DNA from: a virus
Length of the DNA: 64,000 nt
Reading direction: 5' to 3' (one strand)
IMG/VR virus record: IMGVR_UViG_3300037317_000025
Location: 1 to 64,000 of that record
How positions within the stretch are numbered: position 1 is the first letter of the stretch; each line of letters begins with the position of its first letter. Positions 43,010 to 51,932 of the stretch are shown here, in pieces. The notes beneath the pieces were generated by a model that ran no database searches, was not told the origin of the DNA, and worked only from the letters and a program-made list of their open reading frames with translations. The position numbers and the translations under genes are program-made.

Positions 43010-43324
43010 ATGGATACCATTTTGCCGTACCTATCGACCGTGCTCACCTGCACGTTGTATAGCCTGTTCCTGGCCGGGATCAAGCGGACACGATGGAACT
43101 ACGAACCGGACTTCACCTGGCTCACCGTGGTGGGTGGAAACGCCATCCTGGGCTTCCATCTCTGGTGGTTACTCGGATGGGACGTGTTTGTGGTGGTGCT
43201 CCTGGTGAACATTGCAGGCGGGTTGCCAGTCATTAGCTGGCAATTGGTAGAGTTGATCCAGCGTTTGCACCAGCTACGACAACACAAGGAGGGGATCAAT
43301 GCCAAGGTTGAGGCGCGGCGGTAG
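43010..43324 (+). CDS. Membrane protein, two to three helices
   Basis: 104 residues. Hydrophobic segments at about 3-24 (ILPYLSTVLTCTLYSLFLAG), 38-52 (WLTVVGGNAILGFHLWWLL) and 56-80 (VFVVVLLVNIAGGLPVISWQ), then a basic helix. Early position after the switch suggests superinfection exclusion or membrane anchoring, which is inference. The 3' end overlaps the next gene by 26 nt. Confidence 0.7.
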   Translation: MDTILPYLSTVLTCTLYSLFLAGIKRTRWNYEPDFTWLTVVGGNAILGFHLWWLLGWDVFVVVLLVNIAGGLPVISWQLVELIQRLHQLRQHKEGINAKVEARR

Positions 43325-43652
43325 AGACTACATTACCCAGACCCAGGACGATCTACGACTGCTCTCGGCGTTCGTCTCGGCACTCAAGTCGTACTTGCCG
43401 CAAGCGCGTAGCGCCATCGCGCTGAACCCGAAGCTGGCCGCGCAGATACTTGAACAAATCCAGCAGCAGACGGACGAAGAAGAGGCGACGGTTGAGCGCC
43501 TGATCGGACGCCTGGGTGATCTGGAAACGATGCTGCAACGGGCTGACGCGGCAAACGAGACAGAGCAACGCCTGGAGCGATTGGAGCAACGAGTAGACGC
43601 ACTGGAGCAGCCTGCTGTAGTGCCGATAAGGGGGAAGGTAGATAATGGATGA
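43299..43652 (+). CDS. Hypothetical coiled-coil protein
   Basis: 117 residues. Basic N-terminus (MPRLRRGGRDY), then helices with QTDEEEATVERLIGRLGDLE and TEQRLERLEQRVDALEQ, a clear coiled coil. Coupled to the upstream membrane protein, so it may form its cytoplasmic partner. Confidence 0.65.
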   Translation: MPRLRRGGRDYITQTQDDLRLLSAFVSALKSYLPQARSAIALNPKLAAQILEQIQQQTDEEEATVERLIGRLGDLETMLQRADAANETEQRLERLEQRVDALEQPAVVPIRGKVDNG

Positions 43653-43851
43653 CGAACGTATGACCATGAAATATGTCAACGCCATTGGCGTCATCGGACA
43701 GGTTTTTAGTTTGCACGAGGCGCGGCAAATCCAGAACTTGCCCTCAGATGACCTGTACGCGCAACTGGAGCAACGCGGTTGGTACTGGAACGGACAGACC
43801 TGGGCGCTGGTGACACAGGCGCGGGTTGTTGGCGAGGAGGTAGAGGCGTGA
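43645..43851 (+). CDS. Hypothetical 68-residue protein
   Basis: Starts MDDERMTMKYVNAIGVIGQV. LHEARQIQNLPSDDLYAQLE then QRGWYWNGQTWALVTQARV gives a short WxWNGxxW motif. Overlaps the exonuclease start (GTGA). Confidence 0.65.
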   Translation: MDDERMTMKYVNAIGVIGQVFSLHEARQIQNLPSDDLYAQLEQRGWYWNGQTWALVTQARVVGEEVEA

Positions 43852-44609
43852 CCACCATCACTTTCGACATTGAAACGCTGAAGTTTTTCAACGACACCGC
43901 CATCAAACGGATGCCGCGTGAAGCGCAGTTCATGGCACTGGAGTTCGGTTGCGCCGTCGCCTTCATCGACGACGAGCGCCGAGACTACGAAGGGCAGATG
44001 GGCGCGATTGATCTGTGGAACGATCTCATGCAGGCCGATACCATTGTCACCTTCAACGGCCTGTCGTTCGACCTGCCACTCGTGGCCTTCGAGTATGCCC
44101 GCGCCACGGGCGGCTACCCTGGCTGGCCGCCCGCTACGCAGATCGACCTGCTGGACATTCCGAAGCAGGCCACCGGGCGCTGGTACAAGCTCGAAGAACT
44201 GGCCCAGGCGAACCTGGGTCGCGGCAAGACGGCGGACGGGTTCAAAGCCGCTGAATGGCTGCGCTCTGGCGATCCAGTGCAGATGCGCCAGGCGCTCGAC
44301 TACTGCGCCGAGGACGTGCGGTTGACCGCCGCCCTGTGGAGGCTCTGCCTGGACGAACTGCTGATACTGCCACCGCAGCCTGCGAAAAAGAAGTACGACG
44401 GCTACTTGCTCGCCATCGACCCGCACGACGGCCAATGGACACAACTGCACCCGCAGTGGACACGAGCAGGCGCGCAGTGGGTGTTGATACACTCGGATCG
44501 GCGGACAATGAGCGGTGTGGGTGAACCACCGAAGGCGGCGTATGATGATTGGATTGTGTGTCGCATTGCCGATAATGGCACCTGGACACGCGACTACGGA
44601 GAGGACTAA
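43848..44609 (+). CDS. DEDD-family 3'-5' exonuclease
   Basis: 253 residues from a GTG start. ExoI motif FDIET (D7, E9), ExoII TFNGLSFDLPLV (N70, D75) and ExoIII DYCAEDVRLT (Y152, D156) are all present, so it is a DEDDy enzyme like the proofreading domain of family-B polymerases or RNase H-like predicted exonucleases. No polymerase domain is attached. Likely in replication, repair or DNA degradation. Confidence 0.88.
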   Translation: MTTITFDIETLKFFNDTAIKRMPREAQFMALEFGCAVAFIDDERRDYEGQMGAIDLWNDLMQADTIVTFNGLSFDLPLVAFEYARATGGYPGWPPATQIDLLDIPKQATGRWYKLEELAQANLGRGKTADGFKAAEWLRSGDPVQMRQALDYCAEDVRLTAALWRLCLDELLILPPQPAKKKYDGYLLAIDPHDGQWTQLHPQWTRAGAQWVLIHSDRRTMSGVGEPPKAAYDDWIVCRIADNGTWTRDYGED

Positions 44610-44822
44610 ATGACACACTCGTTCACCCACGGCGACCGCGTGCGGCTCATCGCAGACACACCCTACAGTGGGCACTGGGCAACCGTTGAGGATATAGCGG
44701 TCGCAAACGGCACCCGTCGCTACTATGTGCGGTTTGATGCGCCGCACCTGAACGGCGATCCCGTGGAGGGCGTATGGGCGGACGAGTACCAACTGGAAAG
44801 GCTGACGGATGGAGCACGTTAA
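44610..44822 (+). CDS. Small SH3/KOW-like protein
   Basis: 70 residues: HGDRVRLIADTPYSGHWATV then YYVRFDAPHLNGDPVEGVWA has the SH3-like barrel pattern of KOW/mind-bomb type motifs. Stop overlaps the next start. Function unknown. Confidence 0.65.
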   Translation: MTHSFTHGDRVRLIADTPYSGHWATVEDIAVANGTRRYYVRFDAPHLNGDPVEGVWADEYQLERLTDGAR

Positions 44823-45171
44823 AACATCAATCACCCTCACCCTGAGCGGTGAGGAAACGGACGCATTGGCTCGCGCCATGCAGTTATTTGGCAGCGAACT
44901 GCCGATCAAGCAGGCGCAGATACGTATTGACGCCGAAACCGAAGAAGAAGCCGACTGGCTACACGAGCGCCTGGACACCATCATCGGCACCTGCGACGAC
45001 TCCATTGATGTGACGGCGACGGTTAAGCAAACACTGAAGCGGGACCGCATGACCGAAGTCGAATCGAAGCCCACGCCGATGGACACGCTCTGGCGCGACG
45101 ACGACAGTGAGCACGCCGAACCGCGCATTACGCGGATGGTACCGAACGAACGCGCACAGGAGGCGGGTTGA
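44809..45171 (+). CDS. Hypothetical 120-residue acidic protein
   Basis: Starts [20 protein letters not shown]; alpha/beta fold ([20 protein letters not shown]), acidic tail. Its stop overlaps the sigma factor start, so its translation probably sets sigma factor level. Anti-sigma function is possible by position only. Confidence 0.65.
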   Translation: MEHVKTSITLTLSGEETDALARAMQLFGSELPIKQAQIRIDAETEEEADWLHERLDTIIGTCDDSIDVTATVKQTLKRDRMTEVESKPTPMDTLWRDDDSEHAEPRITRMVPNERAQEAG

Positions 45172-46025
45172 TGTCGGACTATGCAGGACAGGTGCTCGTG
45201 GACGCCGACGGGCTTGACGACTACCTGTGCGCTATCGGTCAGGTGTCGCTGCTCACTGCCGATCAGGAGATCGCCCTGGCGCAATGCATCGAGCAGGGCG
45301 ACCAGGACGCCCGTGATCATCTGGCAAACGCGAACCTGCGCCTGGTCGTGAGTGTTGCCAAACGGTACATCAGAACCGCCAACAAGTTGACCCTGGGCGA
45401 TCTGATCCAGGAAGGAAACATCGGTCTGTTGCGGGCCGTGGACAAGTTCGACTGGCGCAAGGGAAACCGCTTCTCAACCTACGCAACCTGGTGGATCAGG
45501 CAGGCGATCACCCGCGCCATAGCAGACCACAACACAACGATCCGTATACCTGTTCATATGCGCGAGCAAATCATAAAAATAAAAAAGGACTACTCGAATG
45601 AACTTGACTCGCCGGAGAAGATCGCCGCTGTCGCGGGTTGTGATTTGCCACGGGCACAGCGTATATCTGATGCGCTGCACATTCAACCGTATTCGCTGGA
45701 TATGGCGGCATACGATGACAGCAAGAAAAGTCCTTCCATTGGCGACCTGATTGCAGACACGTCTAACATCGAAGAGCACGTTGAACGCAACCTGGTATGC
45801 GAGCGAATACAACATGCCCTGGATGCCCTGCGCCGATACACACATGATGGCAAACGCAAGGCGCGCATTCTGGAGTTGCGCTTCGGATTGGATACCGGGC
45901 AGCAACAGACACTCGAACAGGTCGGGCGCGTGTTCGGTATTACCCGCGAACGCGCCCGCCAATTGGAAAGGGCGGCGCTGTCTGAAGTGAAGGAACTTTT
46001 GCCTGATTTAGAAGGAGTGTTTTGA
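45171..46025 (+). CDS. Phage-encoded sigma-70 family factor
   Basis: 284 residues. Region 1.2 ([20 protein letters not shown]), region 2 with the core-binding and -10 recognition segment ([40 protein letters not shown]), region 3 ([20 protein letters not shown]) and region 4 helix-turn-helix ([20 protein letters not shown]). All domains are present, as in group 2/3 factors. It should redirect host RNA polymerase to phage promoters. The -35-less class II promoters upstream of structural genes are candidate targets. Confidence 0.92.
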   Translation: MSDYAGQVLVDADGLDDYLCAIGQVSLLTADQEIALAQCIEQGDQDARDHLANANLRLVVSVAKRYIRTANKLTLGDLIQEGNIGLLRAVDKFDWRKGNRFSTYATWWIRQAITRAIADHNTTIRIPVHMREQIIKIKKDYSNELDSPEKIAAVAGCDLPRAQRISDALHIQPYSLDMAAYDDSKKSPSIGDLIADTSNIEEHVERNLVCERIQHALDALRRYTHDGKRKARILELRFGLDTGQQQTLEQVGRVFGITRERARQLERAALSEVKELLPDLEGVF

Positions 46026-46219
46026 TGGTTTCTATAGGGCACATGTCTATCGTCCCCAACCCTGGCACCGAAGCCGATCTGTTGCCAGAAACACAACTGG
46101 TGTTCCTCCTGGCGTTGGGCAAATACTTATTCGGGCCGTTTGAACCAACCGACAATCGAGAGGACACGGAACCATGCGAATCCTTGGCATTGACCCAGGC
46201 AACCCGACAGGCGTCGTAA
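46025..46219 (+). CDS. Hypothetical 64-residue protein
   Basis: ATG overlaps the sigma factor stop, behind GAAGGAGTGTTTTG. Hydrophobic stretch TQLVFLLALGKYLFGPFEP in the middle. The last 46 nt overlap the RuvC-like gene in another frame. Moderate confidence only. Confidence 0.45.
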   Translation: MVSIGHMSIVPNPGTEADLLPETQLVFLLALGKYLFGPFEPTDNREDTEPCESLALTQATRQAS

Positions 46220-46671
46220 TCCTGGATACGGAGCAGCAGAAGGTGGTGTATCACGAGACGTTTAGCGGGCGCACCACCACAGCGTTGCTTACGATTGCCC
46301 AACAACTCGAAACGGTATTCCGTAACCTGACCTATGATGTAGTGGCCGTCGAGAAGCCGCACGGCACCTACCACAACGCCTTGCGCTCGCTCAGTGAATA
46401 TGTCGGCGTGTGCCGCTATCTGGCGCACACCTACGGCAACAAGCCGCTTTATAAGGTGTCGCCCGCCGAGGGTAGGCAAACACTCACGGGTAAAGGTAAT
46501 GCCACAGCAGATGAGATGATCGACCATGCTCACTGGCGCTATGGGGCGGTTGTCGATGAACACGTCGCCCACGCGATTGGCTATGCCTTATGCGCCGAGT
46601 CGATGCTGTTGGAAGATATTCGCAAACAGCAGGCAAAGGCGAACAAGCGCAGAAAGAAGGTGTCCGCGTGA
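46174..46671 (+). CDS. RuvC-like Holliday junction resolvase
   Basis: 165 residues. MRILGIDPGNPTGVVILDTE carries the first catalytic Asp (D7), VVAVEKPHGTYHNALRSLSE the Glu, and VVDEHVAHAIGYALCAESML the C-terminal acidic cluster. RuvC fold and length are standard. It should resolve junctions before packaging. Confidence 0.85.
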   Translation: MRILGIDPGNPTGVVILDTEQQKVVYHETFSGRTTTALLTIAQQLETVFRNLTYDVVAVEKPHGTYHNALRSLSEYVGVCRYLAHTYGNKPLYKVSPAEGRQTLTGKGNATADEMIDHAHWRYGAVVDEHVAHAIGYALCAESMLLEDIRKQQAKANKRRKKVSA

Positions 46672-47402
46672 CCTGCCCTGATTGTTACTGGTCTGCCTAT
46701 TGTCGCCAGTTCGACCGATGTCATACTACAGGAGAACCGATACCCATGACCATAGACGACCTGCTCACCCGTGTGCGCACGGGAACCAGCACGGAGAACG
46801 ATGCCCTGATGCTGCAATCGCTGCTGGCGCGTCCTGGATGCATCCTGTCCGCCGGGGAGATCGCCGACCTCTGCATGAGTGGCACGCCGATGATCGACCC
46901 CTACGTGTCCACGAAGGAGAGCCGCCTGAACGGTCGGCGGGTGCCCTCGTTCGGGCAGGACGAAGTGGGTTGCTCGATCCGTCCTGCCGACGAATGGCAG
47001 GTGTGTCAGCCGAACCTGGGACAGTTCACCATCGACGTATGCGAGGATGGAGCCAGCAAGGTACTGGTGCCGCACACCGGCCCATACGTTGACATTCCAC
47101 CCAACTCGTTCGTGCTGGCGCGCAGCATCGAACGCTTCATCATGCCGCCGGATGTGATTGCGCTGTCCGTTGGCAAGTCCACCTATCTGCGCGTCGGCAT
47201 CGATGCCCGCATATCGCCACTGGAGCCGGGTTGGGAAGGGCATCTTACGTTCGAGATCGCCAACCTAACCCCGTACCCCAGTAGGGTGTATGCAGGCGCG
47301 GGTATCACCCAACTTCTTTTCTTGCGCCTGGCGCGGGACGCCCGTCCGTATGTCGGACGCTACCAGGTTCAGCCCGCCGAGATTATACAGGCGAAGGTAT
47401 AA
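46668..47402 (+). CDS. dcd: dCTP deaminase family protein with Cys-rich N-terminal extension
   Basis: 244 residues from a GTG overlapping the previous stop. The C-terminal core matches dCTP deaminase/dUTPase: KSTYLRVGIDARISPLEPGW then EGHLTFEIANLTPYPSRVYA (catalytic Glu in the TFEI motif) and GITQLLFLRL. Residues 1-30 add CPDCYWSAYCRQFDRC, possibly a zinc site absent from standard Dcd; an ATG at 46746 would omit it. It would raise dUMP/dTTP supply and limit dUTP. Confidence 0.85.
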   Translation: MTCPDCYWSAYCRQFDRCHTTGEPIPMTIDDLLTRVRTGTSTENDALMLQSLLARPGCILSAGEIADLCMSGTPMIDPYVSTKESRLNGRRVPSFGQDEVGCSIRPADEWQVCQPNLGQFTIDVCEDGASKVLVPHTGPYVDIPPNSFVLARSIERFIMPPDVIALSVGKSTYLRVGIDARISPLEPGWEGHLTFEIANLTPYPSRVYAGAGITQLLFLRLARDARPYVGRYQVQPAEIIQAKV

Positions 47403-47411
47403 GGAGCCGCC

Positions 47412-47624
47412 GTGTCTCACCTTGTTACCAGCAACGAATCACAGGCGATCAACGAAATCATCACCGTGTTAGCCGAAGCGCTCATTGCGCGCCGTGAACA
47501 GCGCAACCGCACGGCGACCTTGCTGGCCGAACTCGCCAGTCAACAGGACGCGACGGGGTGGCACGCCTGCCGTTCTGGATTGCGCGACGAGATCAGAGAA
47601 TTACTAGAGGAGGTTATATCATGA
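47412..47624 (+). CDS. Hypothetical 70-residue protein
   Basis: GTG start (VSHLVTSNESQAINEIITVL) after AAGGAGCCGCC. Helical (EALIARREQRNRTATLLAEL). Stop overlaps the RNA ligase start. Function unknown. Confidence 0.6.
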   Translation: MSHLVTSNESQAINEIITVLAEALIARREQRNRTATLLAELASQQDATGWHACRSGLRDEIRELLEEVIS

Positions 47625-48634
47625 GTAGTTTGCAGGTTTCTGTTGCCCTGATAGACCAGGTATTACCACACCCGAACGCGGACAGGCTGGAGATTGCCCA
47701 TGTCCTGGGCTGGCAGTGTGTGGTGCCAAAGGGCAAACACAAGGAAGGCGAGAAAGTCGTCTACTTCCCGCCTGACACCGTGCTACCGGAAGACGTATCG
47801 GACAGGTTCGGTGTGACGAAGTATCTGAGCAAGGGGCGCATCCGCTGCGCGAAACTCCGGGGCGAACCATCCTTCGGCCTGGTCGTTGAGCCTGATGCTG
47901 ATTGGCAGGTGGGCGCGAACGTAGCAGACGCCTATGGTGCTACGAAGTACGAGCCGCCCGTCCAGGTCACTGCCGGGGATGCGGCTCCCGATCACCCTCT
48001 CTTTGTGAGGTACACCGACATTGAGAACATGCGCAACTTTCCCGACATACTCGTTCCTGGTGAGCCCGTGGTCGTAACCGAGAAGATTCACGGCACGCAA
48101 TGCCGGGTCGGGATGATCGAGGGTGTAAAAATGGCAGGCAGCAAGGGACTGCGCCGGAAAGAGCCAGAGAGTTACGTCAGCAGCACCTACTGGTATCCCT
48201 GGACGCTGTCAGGGGTGCAAGGGATGTTGGCATGGTTGAACAGCCAGCATCGGCAGGTCATCCTGTTTGGGGAGGTGTTTGGCAAGAAGATGCAGAGCCT
48301 CGCCTACGGGCAGCAGGGGCTTGCGTTCCGTGCCTTCGATCTGCTGGCCAATGGGCAGTACATGGACTATCTGGACTTTCGCACGCTCTGCGAGGAGTAT
48401 GGGGTGCCAATGGTGCCGGTGTTACACGAAGGCAGTTTCTCGCTCCAGTCTGTTCGCCACGCCAGTGGCGGCAAGACGACGCTGATGGACGATAACGCAC
48501 ATATCCGTGAGGGCGTGGTGGTGAAGCCATTCAAAGAGCGCACCCACCCCGCTATCGGGCGCGTTATTTTGAAATATGTGAGCGACGAGTACCTGTTTGG
48601 TGCTGTTGCCGATGATGAGGTAAATGAACTATGA
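47621..48634 (+). CDS. RNA ligase, Rnl5 (DraRnl)-like
   Basis: 337 residues after AGAGGAGGTTATATC. N-terminal OB-type domain (residues 5-110: VALIDQVLPHPNADRLEIAH) precedes the nucleotidyltransferase domain with the adenylation motif EKIHGTQCRVGM (Lys155 at KxxG), FGEVFGKKMQSL, FRAFDLLANGQY and EGVVVKPFKER (motif IV) with VILKYVSDEYL (motif V). An OB domain placed before the ligase core and the length near 340 match DraRnl, a nick-sealing RNA ligase. It may repair cleaved phage or host RNAs. Confidence 0.85.
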   Translation: MSSLQVSVALIDQVLPHPNADRLEIAHVLGWQCVVPKGKHKEGEKVVYFPPDTVLPEDVSDRFGVTKYLSKGRIRCAKLRGEPSFGLVVEPDADWQVGANVADAYGATKYEPPVQVTAGDAAPDHPLFVRYTDIENMRNFPDILVPGEPVVVTEKIHGTQCRVGMIEGVKMAGSKGLRRKEPESYVSSTYWYPWTLSGVQGMLAWLNSQHRQVILFGEVFGKKMQSLAYGQQGLAFRAFDLLANGQYMDYLDFRTLCEEYGVPMVPVLHEGSFSLQSVRHASGGKTTLMDDNAHIREGVVVKPFKERTHPAIGRVILKYVSDEYLFGAVADDEVNEL

Positions 48635-49752
48635 AACTCTCAGCCCTACAAGAAAACCTGAAGCACGCCCTGGCTACGGTGTCGCACGCCGTTGCCAGTA
48701 AAAGCCCGCTACCCGTCCTGTCAAACGTGCTGCTCCAGGCAGACGAGCACGGCCTGCACGTCGCTGCTACCGACCTGGAAATCGGCATGCGCCGCACCGT
48801 CCCGGCACAGGTTGAAGTCCACGGTAGCACCACCCTGCCCGCAAAACTATCCTCCGACGTGATCAATGGCCTGCCCAACGACAAGGTAACGCTCACCCTG
48901 GACACGGATACACAGACAGTCAAAGTGGAATGCGCCCGCTCAACCAGCAATATTCACGGGATTGCCGCTGAGGACTACCCGAAGCTGCCAGAAATGGCAA
49001 ACCAGCAGGGCAGCGTCACCTTGCCCGCGCCAACCCTGAAGCGAGCGATTGAGCAGGTGGCGTTTGCCGCAGCGAAGGACGAATCGCGCCCGGTGCTGGC
49101 TGGTGTGCTGGTGCGACTGAATGGCGACTGCATGACCCTGGCTGCCGCTGACGGGTTCCGGTTGGCGGTTAAGAAGATTGTCCTGCCCGAAGTGGTTACG
49201 GATGATCAGGTTGAGGTCATCATTCCCGCTCGCGCCCTGGACAACCTGGCACGGGTGCTGGGTGACGGCGACGTGACGCTCACCTGGAACGCCTTCACCC
49301 TACAGGCCACAACCGACGCAGCCGTGCTCTACAGCCGCCTGATCGACGGCAAATTCCCCGACTTCGAGCGTATCATCCCGCAGCAGCACACGACCCGCAG
49401 CGTGCTCGACGTGAAGGCGTTCCAACGAGCGCTGAAGCTGGCAACCCTGTTCGCCAGCGCCAGCCAGAATATTGTCAAGATCACGGTTGAACCCGGCAGT
49501 GACGAACCGGGTAAGCTGGTGCTTTCAGCGAACGCCGCCGAGGTGGGCGACAACGCCGGTGAAGTTGAGGCGATGGTCGAAGGCGACGGCGGGCAGATCG
49601 CGGTCAACTGCAAGTTCCTGGCCGACGCGCTGGCGGCGATGGGCACCGCGCAGGTGACGTTTGAACAACAGACCGCGCAGAACCCCGGCGTGCTTAAGCC
49701 GGTGGGCGAGGATGATTATGTGCATGTCGTTATGCCGATGACGATTCGGTAG
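48631..49752 (+). CDS. dnaN: DNA polymerase III beta subunit (sliding clamp)
   Basis: 373 residues, full length with three clamp domains: MKLSALQENLKHALATVSHA, KSPLPVLSNVLLQADEHGLH; LAAADGFRLAVKK; GKFPDFERIIPQ; and the C-terminal YVHVVMPM. A phage-borne clamp is unusual. It tethers polymerase at the fork. The ATG overlaps the ligase stop, and the gene ends the long + operon before a terminator. Confidence 0.95.
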   Translation: MKLSALQENLKHALATVSHAVASKSPLPVLSNVLLQADEHGLHVAATDLEIGMRRTVPAQVEVHGSTTLPAKLSSDVINGLPNDKVTLTLDTDTQTVKVECARSTSNIHGIAAEDYPKLPEMANQQGSVTLPAPTLKRAIEQVAFAAAKDESRPVLAGVLVRLNGDCMTLAAADGFRLAVKKIVLPEVVTDDQVEVIIPARALDNLARVLGDGDVTLTWNAFTLQATTDAAVLYSRLIDGKFPDFERIIPQQHTTRSVLDVKAFQRALKLATLFASASQNIVKITVEPGSDEPGKLVLSANAAEVGDNAGEVEAMVEGDGGQIAVNCKFLADALAAMGTAQVTFEQQTAQNPGVLKPVGEDDYVHVVMPMTIR

Positions 49753-49775
49753 CGACGGCACGTAAGGTAACACAA

Positions 49776-49813
49776 AGCCCCTGGTGCGATGCCCGGGGTT
49801 TTACTTTTTTTGC
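49776..49813 (+). terminator. Terminator of the early + operon
   Basis: GCCCCTGG...CCCGGGG hairpin with one mismatch, followed by TTTTACTTTTTTTG on the + strand. Confidence 0.65.
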
Positions 49814-49866
49814 CCTACTAAACTGCCGCTCCTGCGCCGCTTTAAAGAAATTGTCCTGCGTTCACT

Positions 49867-49895
49867 TGACAACCTCTTGACAAAACCGTATGATA
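49867..49895 (+). promoter_or_regulatory. parMR promoter
   Basis: TTGACA, 17 nt (containing a second TTGACA), TATGAT, ending near 49895, upstream of parM with GGGGAGGGTTT before the start. The duplicated TTGACA may allow two registers or an operator. Confidence 0.7.
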
Positions 49896-49928
49896 CGAAC
49901 AGCGTTCTATCAATAAAGGGGAGGGTTT

Positions 49929-50903
49929 ATGTTGGTACACGGCTTGAATGTCGGCCACGGATTTACCAAGTACGTGATATTGAACAAAGACGGGAGCGAG
50001 CACTGTTCGCTGGTGTTCCCATCGGCAATTGCCCACGCTGCGCCAGAACTGGCGGGCGCGATTGACAACGCGACGGTTACGGAACACGACGGGCAACAGT
50101 TCTGGACAGGTGAAGATGTGGAGATCGGATCGCCATTGACCGACCTGTCTGTCGGGCGACTCGAAGATGGCCGCTTTATCCCCGTGCTGGTACGCAGTGC
50201 ATTGCAACGTGCCAGCCTGAACGGTGCTGGTCCAGGCGTGTGCGTGACCGGGTTACCTGCGAACCAGGCCGAGGATATGGGCAAAGCCCAGGCGCTCGGT
50301 GCCCGCTTGCGCGAAGGCTCGGACAAGTTCACAGAGATTCGGGTGATCGCAGAGCCGCTCGGCTTGCTCTATTCCGCCCTACTCAACAGCACGGGGGCGG
50401 TCGTTGGCGATGAGGCGCTGGCGTCCGGGCGCGTGGGCGTCGTGGATATGGGGCATCTCACAATAGACGTGAGTGAGGTGCTGTGCAGGCGTCCGGTGAG
50501 TGGGTCACTGGACACCTGGGACATCGGCACAAGCAATCCACTAAGCGCATTGCGAAGCCTCCTCAGCAACTTCTCGCAGCGCAACCTGACGCTGCACGAA
50601 GCCGATCAAGCCATCCGCGAGAAAGCACTGAGGATACGTGGGCAACGGGTGACGTTGCCGGACGGATGGGACACGCCCCTATTGCGGCACGGCGAAACGG
50701 TGGCCGCCCGCCTGACCGAACGTTGGAGAAATGGCGCTCACCTGGACATTATTTTGATCGGCGGTGGCGGGGCGGAATTACCGCAACTAACCGACGCAAT
50801 CCAGCGCAAGTTTCCGCACGCTACCGTGGTCGCAGAGCCGCAAATGGCCGTTGCACGTGGCTATGCGTATCTGGCGCAGCGCATAGCAAAGGCGGGCAAA
50901 TGA
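49929..50903 (+). CDS. parM: ParM-like plasmid segregation actin
   Basis: 324 residues. The actin-like ATPase core is visible in GLNVGHGFTKYVILNK (phosphate 1), GVVDMGHLTIDVS (phosphate 2), and IILIGGGGAELPQLTDAIQR with VVAEPQMAVARGYAYL (adenosine motif and C-terminal helix). ParM filaments push apart replicated plasmids through ParR bound to parC. Its presence with a ParR-like partner indicates extrachromosomal maintenance of the prophage. Confidence 0.85.
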   Translation: MLVHGLNVGHGFTKYVILNKDGSEHCSLVFPSAIAHAAPELAGAIDNATVTEHDGQQFWTGEDVEIGSPLTDLSVGRLEDGRFIPVLVRSALQRASLNGAGPGVCVTGLPANQAEDMGKAQALGARLREGSDKFTEIRVIAEPLGLLYSALLNSTGAVVGDEALASGRVGVVDMGHLTIDVSEVLCRRPVSGSLDTWDIGTSNPLSALRSLLSNFSQRNLTLHEADQAIREKALRIRGQRVTLPDGWDTPLLRHGETVAARLTERWRNGAHLDIILIGGGGAELPQLTDAIQRKFPHATVVAEPQMAVARGYAYLAQRIAKAGK

Positions 50904-51205
50904 CAAAGGGGACGGTCTATGTGCGCATGACCGAGGCAATGCGTGCTGACCTGGAAAAGCACGGGCAATTGTCGGACGTGGTGCGCGGGGTGTTGCTGCT
51001 GGGCCTGCGCCAGATAGGTGAGGACATCTCGCCGCATCAGGGCGATCTGTACAACTCGCTCGCAGACTCCACGCTTTCCGACGCATTGCGCCGGGAACTG
51101 ACAACCCTGGCACAAACACCGCAACCGCAACCGCAGCAGGCACCGCCGCCCGCGCCCGCGAGCGACGACGGTGACGATTTTTGGGACGTAGGAATTAGCG
51201 TATAA
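50900..51205 (+). CDS. ParR-like partner of ParM
   Basis: 101 residues, start overlapping the parM stop. The N-terminus is ribbon-helix-helix-like (KGTVYVRMTEAMRADLEKHG, LSDVVRGVLLLGLRQIGED), then a Gln/Pro-rich linker and an acidic tip (DDGDDFWDVGISV), the layout of ParR or StbB adaptors that bind centromere DNA and the ParM filament end. The centromere was not located. Confidence 0.65.
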   Translation: MTKGTVYVRMTEAMRADLEKHGQLSDVVRGVLLLGLRQIGEDISPHQGDLYNSLADSTLSDALRRELTTLAQTPQPQPQQAPPPAPASDDGDDFWDVGISV

Positions 51206-51317
51206 TGGGCAGCGAATAATCAGGGCAACCCCTGGTGTGGTCGGACACACCAGGCGCGAGGAACACCACAGGACTGTTCCCGGTTGCCCAGCACACAGCA
51301 TACCACAGGAGGCAATC
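51206..51317 (+). other. Intergenic region with hairpin before the envelope cassette
   Basis: Contains a perfect 9-bp stem CCTGGTGTG / CACACCAGG (51229-51252) and GGAGGCAATC before the next start. TATAAT at 51202-51207 overlaps the end of the ParR-like gene. No T-run follows, so attenuation is possible but not shown. Confidence 0.45.
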
Positions 51318-51932
51318 ATGAAGCATACACAGGCGCAGGAACGCGCCATCTACTTCTTTCGCGCTCTGGCCGAGCGCACGGGCGCGAACTGGACGGACGC
51401 AAACAGCCAGGACGTAGCCGACTGGATCACGATTATGGAACGCGAGATCGCCAGCAAGGTGGCACGTTCCATCGCACATAGTTTAACGCAGTCGCTCACC
51501 AATTTGTCACACGGCGGCGGCGATCTCCCTACGTTTAGCGACGCCGCACGACAGCAACCGGCGCAGAGTGACACACTTGACGAACTGCGTTCGATGCTGT
51601 TAGAACGCGACGGAACGCCTGCTGAGCCGGAACCTGAACCGCCTGCACAGCCTGCTGCTGTCACACAGCCGTTGCCCGTCCAACAGCAGACGCAGCGCTG
51701 GGACGTGCGCAGCACGAACGACATGCATCGCCTGGTGCAAGAAGTAACAGAAGCCCGTCGCGCCCTGCGCGAATATCGGGAAGGTGAACAACCGAACCCG
51801 AATGTCGAGCGCGGCCTGACTCGACTGGTAGAAGTTGCCGAGCGGGAACTGCACGACTACCAGCAGGCACGCGAAGCCCTGCTCGGTAGCACCTACGCCA
51901 CGAACTATGCACAGGAGGCGCAACGTGGATGA
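51318..51932 (+). CDS. Hypothetical 204-residue protein
   Basis: Starts MKHTQAQERAIYFFRALAER after CAGGAGGCAATC. Helical N-terminal domain (SKVARSIAHSLTQSLTNLSH), a Pro/Glu/Gln-rich linker (GTPAEPEPEPPAQPAAVTQP) and a C-terminal coiled coil (RLVEVAERELHDYQQAREAL). Overlaps the next gene by 8 nt; probably part of the envelope/translocase cassette. Confidence 0.65.
   Translation: MKHTQAQERAIYFFRALAERTGANWTDANSQDVADWITIMEREIASKVARSIAHSLTQSLTNLSHGGGDLPTFSDAARQQPAQSDTLDELRSMLLERDGTPAEPEPEPPAQPAAVTQPLPVQQQTQRWDVRSTNDMHRLVQEVTEARRALREYREGEQPNPNVERGLTRLVEVAERELHDYQQAREALLGSTYATNYAQEAQRG

Noticed and set aside
43353-45320. 655-codon open frame on the minus strand
   Set aside because: It lies opposite the exonuclease and neighbouring genes, whose catalytic motifs and overlaps establish the + strand as coding.
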